From the NCBI GenBank assembly GCA_955652155.1, contig CATPAT010000083.1, positions 1 through 5,452 on the forward strand: a stretch of 5,452 nucleotides of DNA, written 5' to 3'. Of the stretch, positions 1 to 5,285 are shown piece by piece. The notes beneath the pieces are model-generated. The model made no database searches. It saw only the letters and a program-made list of their open reading frames with translations, and had not been told where the DNA came from. This stretch comes from an uncultured Chthoniobacterales bacterium. Its GTDB lineage: Bacteria; Verrucomicrobiota; Verrucomicrobiia; Chthoniobacterales; UBA10450. A program made the position numbers and the translations under genes. Position 1 is the first letter of the stretch. Each line of letters starts with the position of its first letter.

Positions 1-201
1 AAACATTTGCGAGTGCTGGAAAAAGCGGGACTTCTCCGGCGCCGCCGTTACGGACGAGTGCATGAGATGCAGTTGGAAGCGAAGCCGCTGAAGCAGGCCG
101 CGGAATGGGTAGAGGAATATCGCAAATTTTGGGAAGGCACGCTCGATCGCCTGGCCGCCTACCTGGAAAGAACGAACAAGGCGAGAAAAGAGAAAACCTA
201 A
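1..201 (+). CDS. ArsR-family winged-helix transcriptional regulator, C-terminal part
   Basis: The window opens inside this gene: the frame is open from base 1, and 66 codons precede the TAA. The visible protein starts with KHLRVLEKAGLL, the end of the DNA-recognition helix of an ArsR/SmtB-type winged helix. An Arg-rich wing follows (RRRRYGRVHEMQL). The C-terminal helix KPLKQAAEWVEEYRKFWEGTLDRL is typical of the ArsR subgroup found next to AHSA1/SRPBCC genes. No Cys or His metal-site pattern is visible in this part. By family knowledge such proteins are dimeric repressors that leave the DNA when a ligand or metal binds. Its position as first gene of a dense operon suggests that it controls that operon and itself, but the operator would lie outside the window. 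The stop is four bases before the next start. The family call is firm; the inducer is unknown. Confidence 0.85.
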   Translation, partial: KHLRVLEKAGLLRRRRYGRVHEMQLEAKPLKQAAEWVEEYRKFWEGTLDRLAAYLERTNKARKEKT

Positions 202-205
202 AACG

Positions 206-391
206 ATGTGTCCGGTATGCGTAGCAAACATGGCGCTGACGGCCGCAGGTGCGACTTCCGGCGGAGGACTAGCCGCGTTCGTCCTGAATAAATTTTACCG
301 AAAGAAACAAACCAGCCAAACCAGGAGGGAACAAAATGAAACAAAAAGAGATGGAACTCGAAACGGAAGCGAGCGAAATGAATCGCTCTAG
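206..391 (+). CDS. Small CPVC-motif protein with one hydrophobic segment
   Basis: This is a 61-residue protein of unknown function. It begins MCPVCVANMALTAAGATSGG. A Cys-Pro-Val-Cys pair occupies residues 2-5, and a hydrophobic, Gly/Ala-rich stretch runs over about residues 7-28, long enough for one membrane helix. From residue 31 it turns extremely polar (many K, R, N, E, T, S). The start lies four bases after the regulator stop, without a strong ribosome-binding site, which suggests coupling to the upstream gene. Its last 56 bases overlap the next gene in another frame, so the polar tail may be a by-product of that overlap rather than a conserved domain. The CxxC could bind a metal or act as a dithiol. 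Its place just ahead of two CxxC-containing DUF899 genes suggests a redox or membrane partner, which is an inference only. The main doubt is whether it is translated at full length. Confidence 0.6.
   Translation: MCPVCVANMALTAAGATSGGGLAAFVLNKFYRKKQTSQTRREQNETKRDGTRNGSERNESL
323..330 (+). promoter_or_regulatory. Strong Shine-Dalgarno site for the first DUF899 gene
   Basis: The sequence AGGAGGGA lies five bases before the ATG at 336. It is one of the two strongest ribosome-binding sites in the window and fixes that ATG as the start, rather than the internal ATG at 378, which has no such site. It sits inside the end of the upstream small gene, after an imperfect tandem of CAAACCAG (308-315 and 317-324). 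Confidence 0.75.
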
Positions 392-1148
392 AATCGTGTC
401 ACCGCGGGAGTGGGAGGCTGCCTATCAGCAACTCCTCGTGAAGGAGAAGGCGTTGACCCGCGCCCGTGATGCCTTGGCGGCCGAGCGTCGGCGGGTGCCG
501 TGGGTGGCCGTGAAGAAGAAGTACGAGTTCGACGGGCCAACGGGGAAGGCGAGCCTGCTCGACCTGTTCGACGGCCGCCGTCAGCTGATCCTCTACCGCG
601 CGTTCTTCGAGCCCGGCGTGAAAGGCTGGCCCGAGCATGCCTGCGTCGGCTGCTCCATGGTCGCCGACCAGGTAGCCCACGTCGCCCATCTGAACGCCCG
701 CGACACCACACTCGCGTTCACATCGCGCGCGCCGCAGAAGGAGATCGAGCGCGTGAAGGCGCGGATGGATTGGGAGATGCCGTGGTACACGATCACGGAT
801 GACTTCGACAAAGACTTCGGCGTGGACGAGTGGCACGGCACGAACGCGTTCATCCGCGACGGCGACAGTGTGTTCCGCACCTATTTCATCAACAACCGCG
901 GCGACGAGTCGATGGGCAGCACCTGGAGCTACCTCGACATCACTGCCCTCGGGCGCCAGGAGGAGTGGGAGGACTCGCCGGAGGGCTACCCCCAGACTCC
1001 GACGTACGAGTGGTGGATTTGGCACGACGAACCAAACAAAACAGATGAGGATCGACCCGGCTTGGTGCAACTCCGCGCTTTCCGCGCTTCCTCGGCGGCG
1101 ACACCGCATGAGGAAAAGAAAAAACCAAACGAAGGAAAGACCAAATGA
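336..1148 (+). CDS. DUF899 family thioredoxin-like protein (first of two)
   Basis: This 270-residue protein matches the DUF899 family (predicted dithiol-disulfide oxidoreductases with a thioredoxin-like fold). The N-terminal helix region VSPREWEAAYQQLLVKEKAL is followed by VPWVAVKKKYEFDGPTG, the LLDLFDGRRQLILYRAFF strand, and the Cys pair HACVGCSMVADQV (Cys103, Cys106). Later come FTSRAPQKEIERVK, FGVDEWHGTNAFIRDG, STWSYLDITALGRQEEWEDSP and the usual family ending WWIWHDE. About 38 more residues follow that ending, rich in Lys, Glu, Arg and Ser; they are not expected for the family. The body of the gene is clearly richer in GC than its neighbours, while its first codons and its tail are A-rich. 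It shares the leader MKxxEMEL with the next gene and overlaps it by four bases (ATGA). The family call is firm; the substrate is unknown and the activity is only predicted. Confidence 0.88.
   Translation: MKQKEMELETEASEMNRSRIVSPREWEAAYQQLLVKEKALTRARDALAAERRRVPWVAVKKKYEFDGPTGKASLLDLFDGRRQLILYRAFFEPGVKGWPEHACVGCSMVADQVAHVAHLNARDTTLAFTSRAPQKEIERVKARMDWEMPWYTITDDFDKDFGVDEWHGTNAFIRDGDSVFRTYFINNRGDESMGSTWSYLDITALGRQEEWEDSPEGYPQTPTYEWWIWHDEPNKTDEDRPGLVQLRAFRASSAATPHEEKKKPNEGKTK
1072..1089 (+). repeat. Tandem 9-base repeat in the tail of the first DUF899 gene
   Basis: The nonamer TCCGCGCTT occurs twice without a gap (1072-1080 and 1081-1089) and is followed by CCTCGGCGGCG. It is read in the gene frame as LRAFRASS, within the extra C-terminal tail. 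The surrounding pattern resembles the runs of alternating TCTGCG-like units seen in dispersed intergenic repeats of environmental bacteria. The tandem is seen directly; its origin is inferred. Confidence 0.6.
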
Positions 1149-1861
1149 AACTAGCGGAAATGGAATTAGATCGAGAAGTAGTATCGGAAGCGGAATGGCT
1201 GGTTGCGCGAAAAGACCTGCTGACCCGCGAAAAAGAATTTACCCGTCAGCGGGACGCGCTCAGCGCGGCGCGGCGGGCGTTGCCGATGGTCAAGATAGAC
1301 AAGGAATACGTGTTTGATGGGCCGGATGGCAAAGAGACGCTGGCCGATCTGATCGACGGCCGCAGCCAATTGATTGTCTATCACTTCATGTTCGGTCCCG
1401 ATTGGGACGAAGGCTGCAAGAGCTGCTCCTATCTGGCCGATCATTTTGACGGCGCCAACCGGCATCTTCCGCATCGCGACGTGACTTTCGTTGCGATTTC
1501 GCGAGCGCCGTTGCCCAAACTCGAAGCCTATAAGAAACGCCTCGGCTGGCGTTTCAAGTGGCTCTCGTCGTACGGCAACGACTTCAATTTCGATTATGGC
1601 GTGTCGTTCACGAAAGAAGACGAGAAAAAGGGTAAAGTCTCTTACAACTACGGCACGTGGGAGTTCATCAGCGACGAGCTTCCGGGGTTGAGCGTGTTTT
1701 ATAAGGACGAAGCCGGCGACGTCTTTCACACTTATTCGACCTACGCGCGTGGCCTCGACCATTTGGTCGGCACCTACAACTTCCTCGATCTCGTGCCAAA
1801 GGGTCGCGATGAAAATCAGGACTCAACGATGGACTGGGTCCGGCGCCACGACGATTATTGA
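1145..1861 (+). CDS. DUF899 family thioredoxin-like protein (second of two)
   Basis: This 238-residue protein is a second DUF899 member of usual family length. Visible blocks in order are VVSEAEWLVARKDLLTREKE (about residues 12-31), a central region with EYVFDGPDGKETLADLIDGR (54-73), SQLIVYHFMFG, the Cys pair GCKSCSYLADHFD (Cys91, Cys94), AISRAPLPKLEAYKKRLGW (118-136), FNFDYGVSF, VFHTYSTYARGLD and the typical ending MDWVRRHDDY. The ATG overlaps the stop of the preceding paralogue (ATGA), and AAGGA lies eight bases upstream at 1132-1136. The copy differs strongly from its neighbour: its insert around residues 153-186 (KEDEKKGKVSYNYGTWEFISDELPG) and its first Cys-pair residues (CKSC against CVGC) set it apart, so this is not a recent duplication. 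Its composition matches the rest of the operon. By family inference it is a cytoplasmic dithiol oxidoreductase; no signal peptide is visible. Confidence 0.9.
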   Translation: MKLAEMELDREVVSEAEWLVARKDLLTREKEFTRQRDALSAARRALPMVKIDKEYVFDGPDGKETLADLIDGRSQLIVYHFMFGPDWDEGCKSCSYLADHFDGANRHLPHRDVTFVAISRAPLPKLEAYKKRLGWRFKWLSSYGNDFNFDYGVSFTKEDEKKGKVSYNYGTWEFISDELPGLSVFYKDEAGDVFHTYSTYARGLDHLVGTYNFLDLVPKGRDENQDSTMDWVRRHDDY

Positions 1862-1881
1862 GAAACCAGCCATTCAAAAAT

Positions 1882-2256
1882 ATGAATCGCGTAACTCATT
1901 TTGAAATTTACACCGATGACCCCGAAGCGGTGCAGCCGTTCTATCGGGACGTTTTCGGTTGGAAGTTCGACAAGTTCAAAGGCGGTCCGATCGAGTACTG
2001 GCTGGTTACCACCGGCAGCGACCAGGAACCCGGAATCAATGGCGGCCTCACTCGCCCTCGCGAAGGCCAAAGCCCCGGAACGCTGAACACGATCGCCGTT
2101 TCATCGCTTGATCAAGCCATCAAGAAAATCGAGCAGCGCGGCGGAAAAATCTGTGCGCCAAAAATGGCGATCCCGAAAGTCGGCTGGCTTGCCTACGCGG
2201 AAGATCCAGGCGGCAACGTCTTCGGCGTCATTGAGCCGGATACGAATGCAAAGTGA
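1882..2256 (+). CDS. VOC (glyoxalase/bleomycin-resistance fold) protein
   Basis: This is a 124-residue, single-domain member of the vicinal-oxygen-chelate superfamily, closest in style to COG3324-type proteins. The first beta-alpha-beta module is clear: VTHFEIYTDDPEAVQPFYRDVFGWKF (residues 4-29). The second contains TLNTIAVSSLDQAIKKIEQRGG (68-88) and ends with WLAYAEDPGGNVFGVIEPD (102-120). His6 and Glu118 sit at the usual metal-ligand positions of each half, which fits a metal-dependent enzyme or a ligand-binding protein; the substrate is unknown. I chose the ATG at 1882 because the domain starts there directly. A TTG at 1858 would add eight residues and overlap the upstream stop. No clear ribosome-binding site precedes either start. 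The gap to the DUF899 gene is 20 bases, and to the next gene 10 bases, so it belongs to the operon. Confidence 0.88.
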   Translation: MNRVTHFEIYTDDPEAVQPFYRDVFGWKFDKFKGGPIEYWLVTTGSDQEPGINGGLTRPREGQSPGTLNTIAVSSLDQAIKKIEQRGGKICAPKMAIPKVGWLAYAEDPGGNVFGVIEPDTNAK

Positions 2257-2266
2257 TTAACGAACT

Positions 2267-2710
2267 ATGACTACAAAGAACGATTTGGCAGAGACGGTCA
2301 TCGTCGAGCGAACTTTCAACGCTCCAGTCGCGCGAGTTTGGAAAGCGTTGACCGATGTCGATCAAATGCGCGAGTGGTATTTCGACCTGAAAGAGTTCAA
2401 GGCAGAGGTGGGCTTTGAGTTTGAATTCAGCGTCGAACACGAAGGCAACTCTTACCATCATCTTTGCCGGGTGACCGAGGTCGTTCCGCAAAAGAAGATC
2501 GCCTACACCTGGCGCTACAAAGGAGCACCGGGCGATTCGTTAGTGACGTTTGAATTGTCTGCCGACGGCAGCAAAACAAACTTGCGGCTGACGCATGAAG
2601 GTTTGGAAACGTTCCCGCAAACTCCGGCTTACGCGCGGAAGAATTTCGAGGCCGGATGGACCACCATTATCGGCTCCGAGCTTAAGAAGTTCGTGGAAGA
2701 AAAAGCATGA
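2267..2710 (+). CDS. SRPBCC/AHSA1-like domain protein (first of three)
   Basis: This 147-residue protein has one START-like SRPBCC domain of the activator-of-Hsp90-ATPase-like (AHSA1, COG3832) type. The opening strand and helix are VIVERTFNAPVARVWKALTDVDQMREWYFD (residues 11-40). The middle strands include GFEFEFSVEHEG and CRVTEVVPQKKIAYTWRYKG (67-86), then SLVTFELSADGSKTNLRLTHEGLETF (91-116). The closing helix is the hallmark NFEAGWTTIIGSELKKFVE (126-144). The fold forms a deep hydrophobic pocket; bacterial members next to ArsR genes are generally uncharacterised, and some related families bind or convert hydrophobic ligands. The gene starts 10 bases after the VOC gene and its TGA overlaps the next ATG, so translation is probably coupled. 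A direct chaperone role as in eukaryotic Aha1 is unlikely for a stand-alone bacterial domain. Confidence 0.9.
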   Translation: MTTKNDLAETVIVERTFNAPVARVWKALTDVDQMREWYFDLKEFKAEVGFEFEFSVEHEGNSYHHLCRVTEVVPQKKIAYTWRYKGAPGDSLVTFELSADGSKTNLRLTHEGLETFPQTPAYARKNFEAGWTTIIGSELKKFVEEKA

Positions 2711-3171
2711 AAACAAACGAACCAGCATCAACAAACACGATCCGCCTTCACCGAGTCTTGCGCGCCGCTCCGGAAAAAGTTTATCGCGCCTTTCTCAATG
2801 CTGAGGCGTTGGCGAAATGGCTTCCGCCAAATGGATTCATCTGCAAGGTCCATCAACTGGACGCCAAAGTGGGCGGTGTTCACAAAATGTCGTTCACGAA
2901 TTTTACCACCGGGAAAAGCCATTCTTTCGGCGGAACCTATGTCGATCTAACGCCAAACGCGCGGATTCGTTACACCGATAAATTCGACGATCCGAACCTG
3001 GCCGGCGAAATGCAGACGACGATCACGTTGAAAAAAGTTTCATGCGGGACGGAATTGAACATCGTGCAGGAAGGAGTGCCCGCCGCCATTCCGGCCGAGG
3101 CCTGTTATCTCGGCTGGCAGGAATCGCTCACTTTGCTGGCGGACCTTGTCGAAGCTGAGATTCCAGATTGA
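2707..3171 (+). CDS. SRPBCC/AHSA1-like domain protein (second of three)
   Basis: This is a 154-residue SRPBCC protein and the most divergent of the three in this operon. The start of the domain is IRLHRVLRAAPEKVYRAFLNAEALAKWLPPNGF (about residues 12-44). Next come GGVHKMSFTNFTTGKSHSFGGTYVDLTPNARIRYTDKF (56-93) and an EMQTTITLKKVSCGTELNIVQEG segment (101-123). The ending, YLGWQESLTLLADLVEAEIPD, replaces the usual NGW closing helix with LGWQESL. Its ATG overlaps the stop of the previous gene (ATGA), and GGAAGA at 2695-2700 serves as a weak ribosome-binding site. The first 11 residues are polar and outside the domain. By homology the protein should be soluble with an internal ligand pocket; what it binds is not known. 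The divergence from its neighbours suggests a separate ligand or role, not simple gene amplification. Confidence 0.88.
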   Translation: MKTNEPASTNTIRLHRVLRAAPEKVYRAFLNAEALAKWLPPNGFICKVHQLDAKVGGVHKMSFTNFTTGKSHSFGGTYVDLTPNARIRYTDKFDDPNLAGEMQTTITLKKVSCGTELNIVQEGVPAAIPAEACYLGWQESLTLLADLVEAEIPD

Positions 3172-3181
3172 GGGCGAACAA

Positions 3182-3628
3182 ATGAAAACAGAGGAGAAAA
3201 CAAGGTTAGAGATCACACGTCTGATCAAGGCGCCGCGCGATCGCGTTTACGCGGCGTGGACCGATCCGGCGCAATTGAAGCAATGGTTCGGGCCGGAGAA
3301 GGTTCGGACTCGCGGCATCATCGCTAATGCGCGCGCCGGCGGCGAGTTTCGCTGGGATCTCATCGATCCAGAAGGCGAAGAGATGACGGTGTTCGGTGAA
3401 TATCGGGAGCTAGTGCCGGGAAAGAAAATTGTCTTCACCTGGAAATTTGAAGACGACGAGGATTGGAAAAATCACACTAGCGTCGTCACAGTGGAGTTAT
3501 CCGATCGCGACGGCGGCACGGAGTTGAAATTGACTCACGAGAAACTGCCAAGCGAACAATCGCGCGACGGTCATAATAATGGTTGGAACAGCGCGCTCGA
3601 TAAACTGGAGAAGTTCTTTAACGAGTAA
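3182..3628 (+). CDS. SRPBCC/AHSA1-like domain protein (third of three)
   Basis: This is a 148-residue SRPBCC protein, the most canonical of the three. It shows LEITRLIKAPRDRVYAAWTDPAQLKQWFGPE (residues 9-39), then ARAGGEFRWDLIDPEGEEMTVFGEYRELVPGKKIVFTWKFEDD (50-92), VVTVELSDRDGGTELKLTHEKLPSE (101-125) and the closing HNNGWNSALDKLEKFF (131-146). The FGEYRE.VPG..IVFTW and T.LTH blocks are the family signature. I chose the ATG at 3182 because AGGG at 3171-3174 precedes it by seven bases and the domain follows closely; an in-frame TTG at 3146 would only add 12 residues read from the previous gene. The gap to the upstream stop is 10 bases. The role is a presumed ligand-binding protein of the same operon; no catalytic residues can be assigned. 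Confidence 0.92.
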   Translation: MKTEEKTRLEITRLIKAPRDRVYAAWTDPAQLKQWFGPEKVRTRGIIANARAGGEFRWDLIDPEGEEMTVFGEYRELVPGKKIVFTWKFEDDEDWKNHTSVVTVELSDRDGGTELKLTHEKLPSEQSRDGHNNGWNSALDKLEKFFNE

Positions 3629-3641
3629 TGGTCGATCAAAC

Positions 3642-3649
3642 AGGAGAGG
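3642..3649 (+). promoter_or_regulatory. Shine-Dalgarno site for the NTF2-like gene
   Basis: AGGAGAGG lies four bases before the ATG at 3654, in the 25-base gap between the third SRPBCC gene and the NTF2-like gene. It selects this ATG over an in-frame upstream extension into the preceding gene. Confidence 0.7.
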
Positions 3650-3653
3650 AAAC

Positions 3654-4019
3654 ATGAATACTGAACAAGTTGGACAAAAAGTGGTGGAATTGGTTCGCAA
3701 GCAAGCGTGGCACGAGGCGGTCGACACGCTTTATGACAAAGACATCGTGAGCGTCGAAGCGCGGACGATGGACGGCAGTTCGCCGGAAACGCGCGGGATC
3801 GGCGGCGTCCGAAAAAAGGTGGATTGGTGGCTGGAGAACATGCAGGTCCACAGCTTTCAAGCGACCGGACCATTCGTCGCGCACGATCGGTTCGTCGTGC
3901 AATACGACGTCGACGTTACCGATAAGAACTCGAAAGCGCGGAGACAACTGTCCGAAGTCGGCGTTTACACCGTGAAAAACGGAAAGATTGTCCGCGAAGA
4001 ATTCTTACCGCGTCTGTAA
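3654..4019 (+). CDS. SnoaL/NTF2-like domain protein
   Basis: This 121-residue protein has the SnoaL-like version of the NTF2 fold. The N-terminal helices MNTEQVGQKVVELVRKQAWHEAVDTLYDKDIVSVEA (residues 1-36) lead into MDGSSPETRGIGGVRKKVDWWLENMQVHSFQATGPFVAHDRFVVQYDVDVTD (39-90). The last strands are SEVGVYTVKNGKIVREEFLP (100-119), the usual ending of the family, in which the protein forms a cone-shaped pocket. Family members include polyketide cyclases, isomerases and many uncharacterised ligand binders; none of these can be chosen here. The start is set by AGGAGAGG just upstream. It is the last gene of the plus-strand operon, and no clear terminator follows. The pocket-type fold matches the SRPBCC and VOC proteins of the same operon. 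Confidence 0.87.
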   Translation: MNTEQVGQKVVELVRKQAWHEAVDTLYDKDIVSVEARTMDGSSPETRGIGGVRKKVDWWLENMQVHSFQATGPFVAHDRFVVQYDVDVTDKNSKARRQLSEVGVYTVKNGKIVREEFLPRL

Positions 4020-4036
4020 CCGACAGAGGATCGGAT

Positions 4037-4082
4037 CCTTATCTCGGACCGTGCTCGTGAACTTTGGGCGGGTTAAAAATCC
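4037..4082 (-). repeat. Degenerate interspersed repeat, copy A
   Basis: This copy matches 5286-5332 in the same orientation. In the core (4055-4082 against 5305-5332), 24 of 28 bases are identical without gaps. The core starts TCGTGAACTTTG and ends AA.ATCC on the plus strand. The outer half is less similar and needs small gaps. On the minus strand it reads GGATTTTTAACCC, then CAAAGTTCACGA. From memory, that layout is like intergenic repeats with units such as AACCGCAAAG found dispersed in several environmental phyla. The strand given follows that reading. The pairing is directly seen; the family assignment is inferred. Confidence 0.65.
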
Positions 4083-4085
4083 GTT

Positions 4086-4163
4086 CCCGTCGTGTTCGCG
4101 ATCAAGCAGCCGGCCGATGTGGATGTCGGCGAAATTATTGTCCGTCCCACGGCGCAGAGTTAA
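4086..4163 (+). pseudogene. C-terminal remnant of a short-chain dehydrogenase (SDR)
   Basis: A plus-strand frame ending in TAA at 4161-4163 reads PVVFAIKQPADVDVGEIIVR and then PTAQS. That is the characteristic end of classical SDR oxidoreductases of the YdfG/COG4221 type (pattern: hydrophobic FAI.QP..VDVNEI.VRPTAQ). Nothing of the Rossmann fold, the TGxxxGxG motif or the YxxxK catalytic site is present. The frame meets a stop at 4074-4076, within repeat copy A, so all but about 25 codons are missing and no start or ribosome-binding site exists. The remnant probably marks a deletion or rearrangement joined at the repeat. The alternative is chance similarity, which I think unlikely given the run of matching residues and the correctly placed stop. 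Confidence 0.6.
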
Positions 4164-4198
4164 TCAGGGTGCGAGCCGCACGGGCACTGGCCTTTCGC

Positions 4199-5239
4199 TT
4201 AAGCGGCAATCTGGTCGCTCATCCCGCCATGCATCAATGCACGAACCATGTCCATGGAGTACAGGGCGTAGGGGAAGCCAAGTTCAATCCGGCTGGCCTC
4301 ATTCAGCGCCTTCAACTGATCGGCAGAAAGTAAAAGATCGATACTCGCCAGGTTGTCCTGAAGTTGCGAGAGCTTGCGTGCCCCGATAATGGGAATAACC
4401 GGCACAGGCCCGGAACGCAACCAAGCCAGCGCTACCTGCGCCATGCTGCGGCCCACCTGGTTCGCCACCGTTTTGACGGCTGCGAGAATGCGGCCGGTTC
4501 TTTGTTCCTCGGGCATGAACTGCTTCAAACTATCTACGCTCATGCGGCCGGACTCAGAAGAACCGTGGCCGTGATATTTCCCCGTAAGCACACCTCTGGA
4601 AAGAGGTGACCAGGCGGTTACGCCAAGGTTAAGCGCCCTGGCCATCGGGATCAGTTCTCGTTCAACTGTTCGCTCGATCAGGCTATACTCCATCTGGAGA
4701 GCTACGAACGGAGACCAGCCGCGAAGAGAAGCCAGGGTGTTTGCTTGGGCGATCCACCAGGCCGGGAAATCGGATATGCCGACATACAGAACCTTTCCCT
4801 GGCGAACCAGATCATCCAATCCGCGCATGATCTCTTCAACTGGTGTGAGCTGATCCCAAATGTGAACCCAGTAAAGATCGATATAATCGGTCTGGAGCCG
4901 CTTCAGACTCGCTTCAACCGACTGCATCATGCTCTTGCGATGATTGCCTGCCGCGTTTGGGTCGGTTCCTGGAGTGGCGTTGGTGTATTTCGTGGCCAGC
5001 ACCAGGCTCGCGCGGTGTCCCTTCATGAATTCGCCGAGAAACGTCTCGCTTGTGCCGTTGGTATAGATATTGGCGGTGTCGATGAAGTTACCGCCGGATT
5101 CGCGGAAGGCGTTATACACCTTTTGCGCTTCGTCCTTGGGCGCTCCCCAGCCCCAATCATCGCCGAAGGTCATGGTGCCAAGGGCGAACTCCGACACGCG
5201 CAATCCTGATCTTCCGAGGAGTCGGTATTTCATAGTCAT
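4199..5239 (-). CDS. Aldo/keto reductase
   Basis: This is a complete 346-residue aldo/keto reductase, a cytoplasmic NAD(P)H-dependent oxidoreductase with a TIM-barrel fold. It begins MTMKYRLLGRSGLRVSEFAL; the catalytic tetrad is visible as Asp54 and Tyr59 (NFIDTANIYTNG), Lys84 (LATKY) and His126 (YWVHIWD). Cofactor and barrel motifs follow: GKVLYVGISDFPAWW (148-162), LQMEYSLIERTVERELIPMA (181-200), TAWSPLSRGVLTGKY (208-222) and VIPIIGARKLSQLQDNL (281-297). Length is normal for the family. I chose the ATG at 5239; an ATG two codons later is equally usable, and the frame is open upstream to 5344 only because it runs through repeat copy B. No strong ribosome-binding site is visible. The gene is convergent with the operon and is flanked on both sides by direct repeats, so it may be a separate insertion. 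The substrate is unknown. Confidence 0.95.
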   Translation of the reverse strand: MTMKYRLLGRSGLRVSEFALGTMTFGDDWGWGAPKDEAQKVYNAFRESGGNFIDTANIYTNGTSETFLGEFMKGHRASLVLATKYTNATPGTDPNAAGNHRKSMMQSVEASLKRLQTDYIDLYWVHIWDQLTPVEEIMRGLDDLVRQGKVLYVGISDFPAWWIAQANTLASLRGWSPFVALQMEYSLIERTVERELIPMARALNLGVTAWSPLSRGVLTGKYHGHGSSESGRMSVDSLKQFMPEEQRTGRILAAVKTVANQVGRSMAQVALAWLRSGPVPVIPIIGARKLSQLQDNLASIDLLLSADQLKALNEASRIELGFPYALYSMDMVRALMHGGMSDQIAA

Positions 5240-5285
5240 GTTTGATGTTTTGCTGGATTTCGGGGCAGGCCGACCACCTTTGTGA

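Larger units (their letters stand above)
4020..4198. other. Intergenic region with a repeat copy and a gene remnant
   Basis: Nothing intact is encoded in these 179 bases between the operon and the convergent reductase gene. They hold a degenerate repeat (4037-4082), a short-chain dehydrogenase-like C-terminal remnant (4086-4163) and a small palindrome, GTGCG-AGC-CGCAC (4169-4181), without a T-run. I see no convincing terminator for either converging transcript. Confidence 0.6.

Noticed and set aside
399..1109. Long open frame on the minus strand opposite the first DUF899 gene
   Set aside because: It results from the high GC content and lack of stops there. The product is rich in Arg, Ala and Val repeats with no recognisable domain, and the plus-strand protein is a clear family member.
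1166..1762. 198-codon open frame on the minus strand opposite the second DUF899 gene
   Set aside because: It is a shadow of a well-supported gene; no ribosome-binding site or domain is visible, and its limits follow those of the real gene.
1858..1881. TTG start for the VOC protein overlapping the upstream stop
   Set aside because: It adds only eight residues outside the domain, and a normal ATG directly precedes the conserved VTHFEI strand. It remains possible.
4027..4039. Near-palindrome AGGATC-G-GATCCT after the operon
   Set aside because: A single-base loop cannot form a hairpin and no T-run follows; it could be a protein site, but nothing supports that.
4169..4181. Short palindrome GTGCG-AGC-CGCAC as a possible terminator between the convergent genes
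   Set aside because: The stem has only five pairs and no T-run follows on either strand, so it does not meet the pattern of an intrinsic terminator.
4745..5209. Plus-strand open frame opposite the aldo/keto reductase
   Set aside because: The reductase on the other strand has all catalytic residues; this frame shows no domain of its own.
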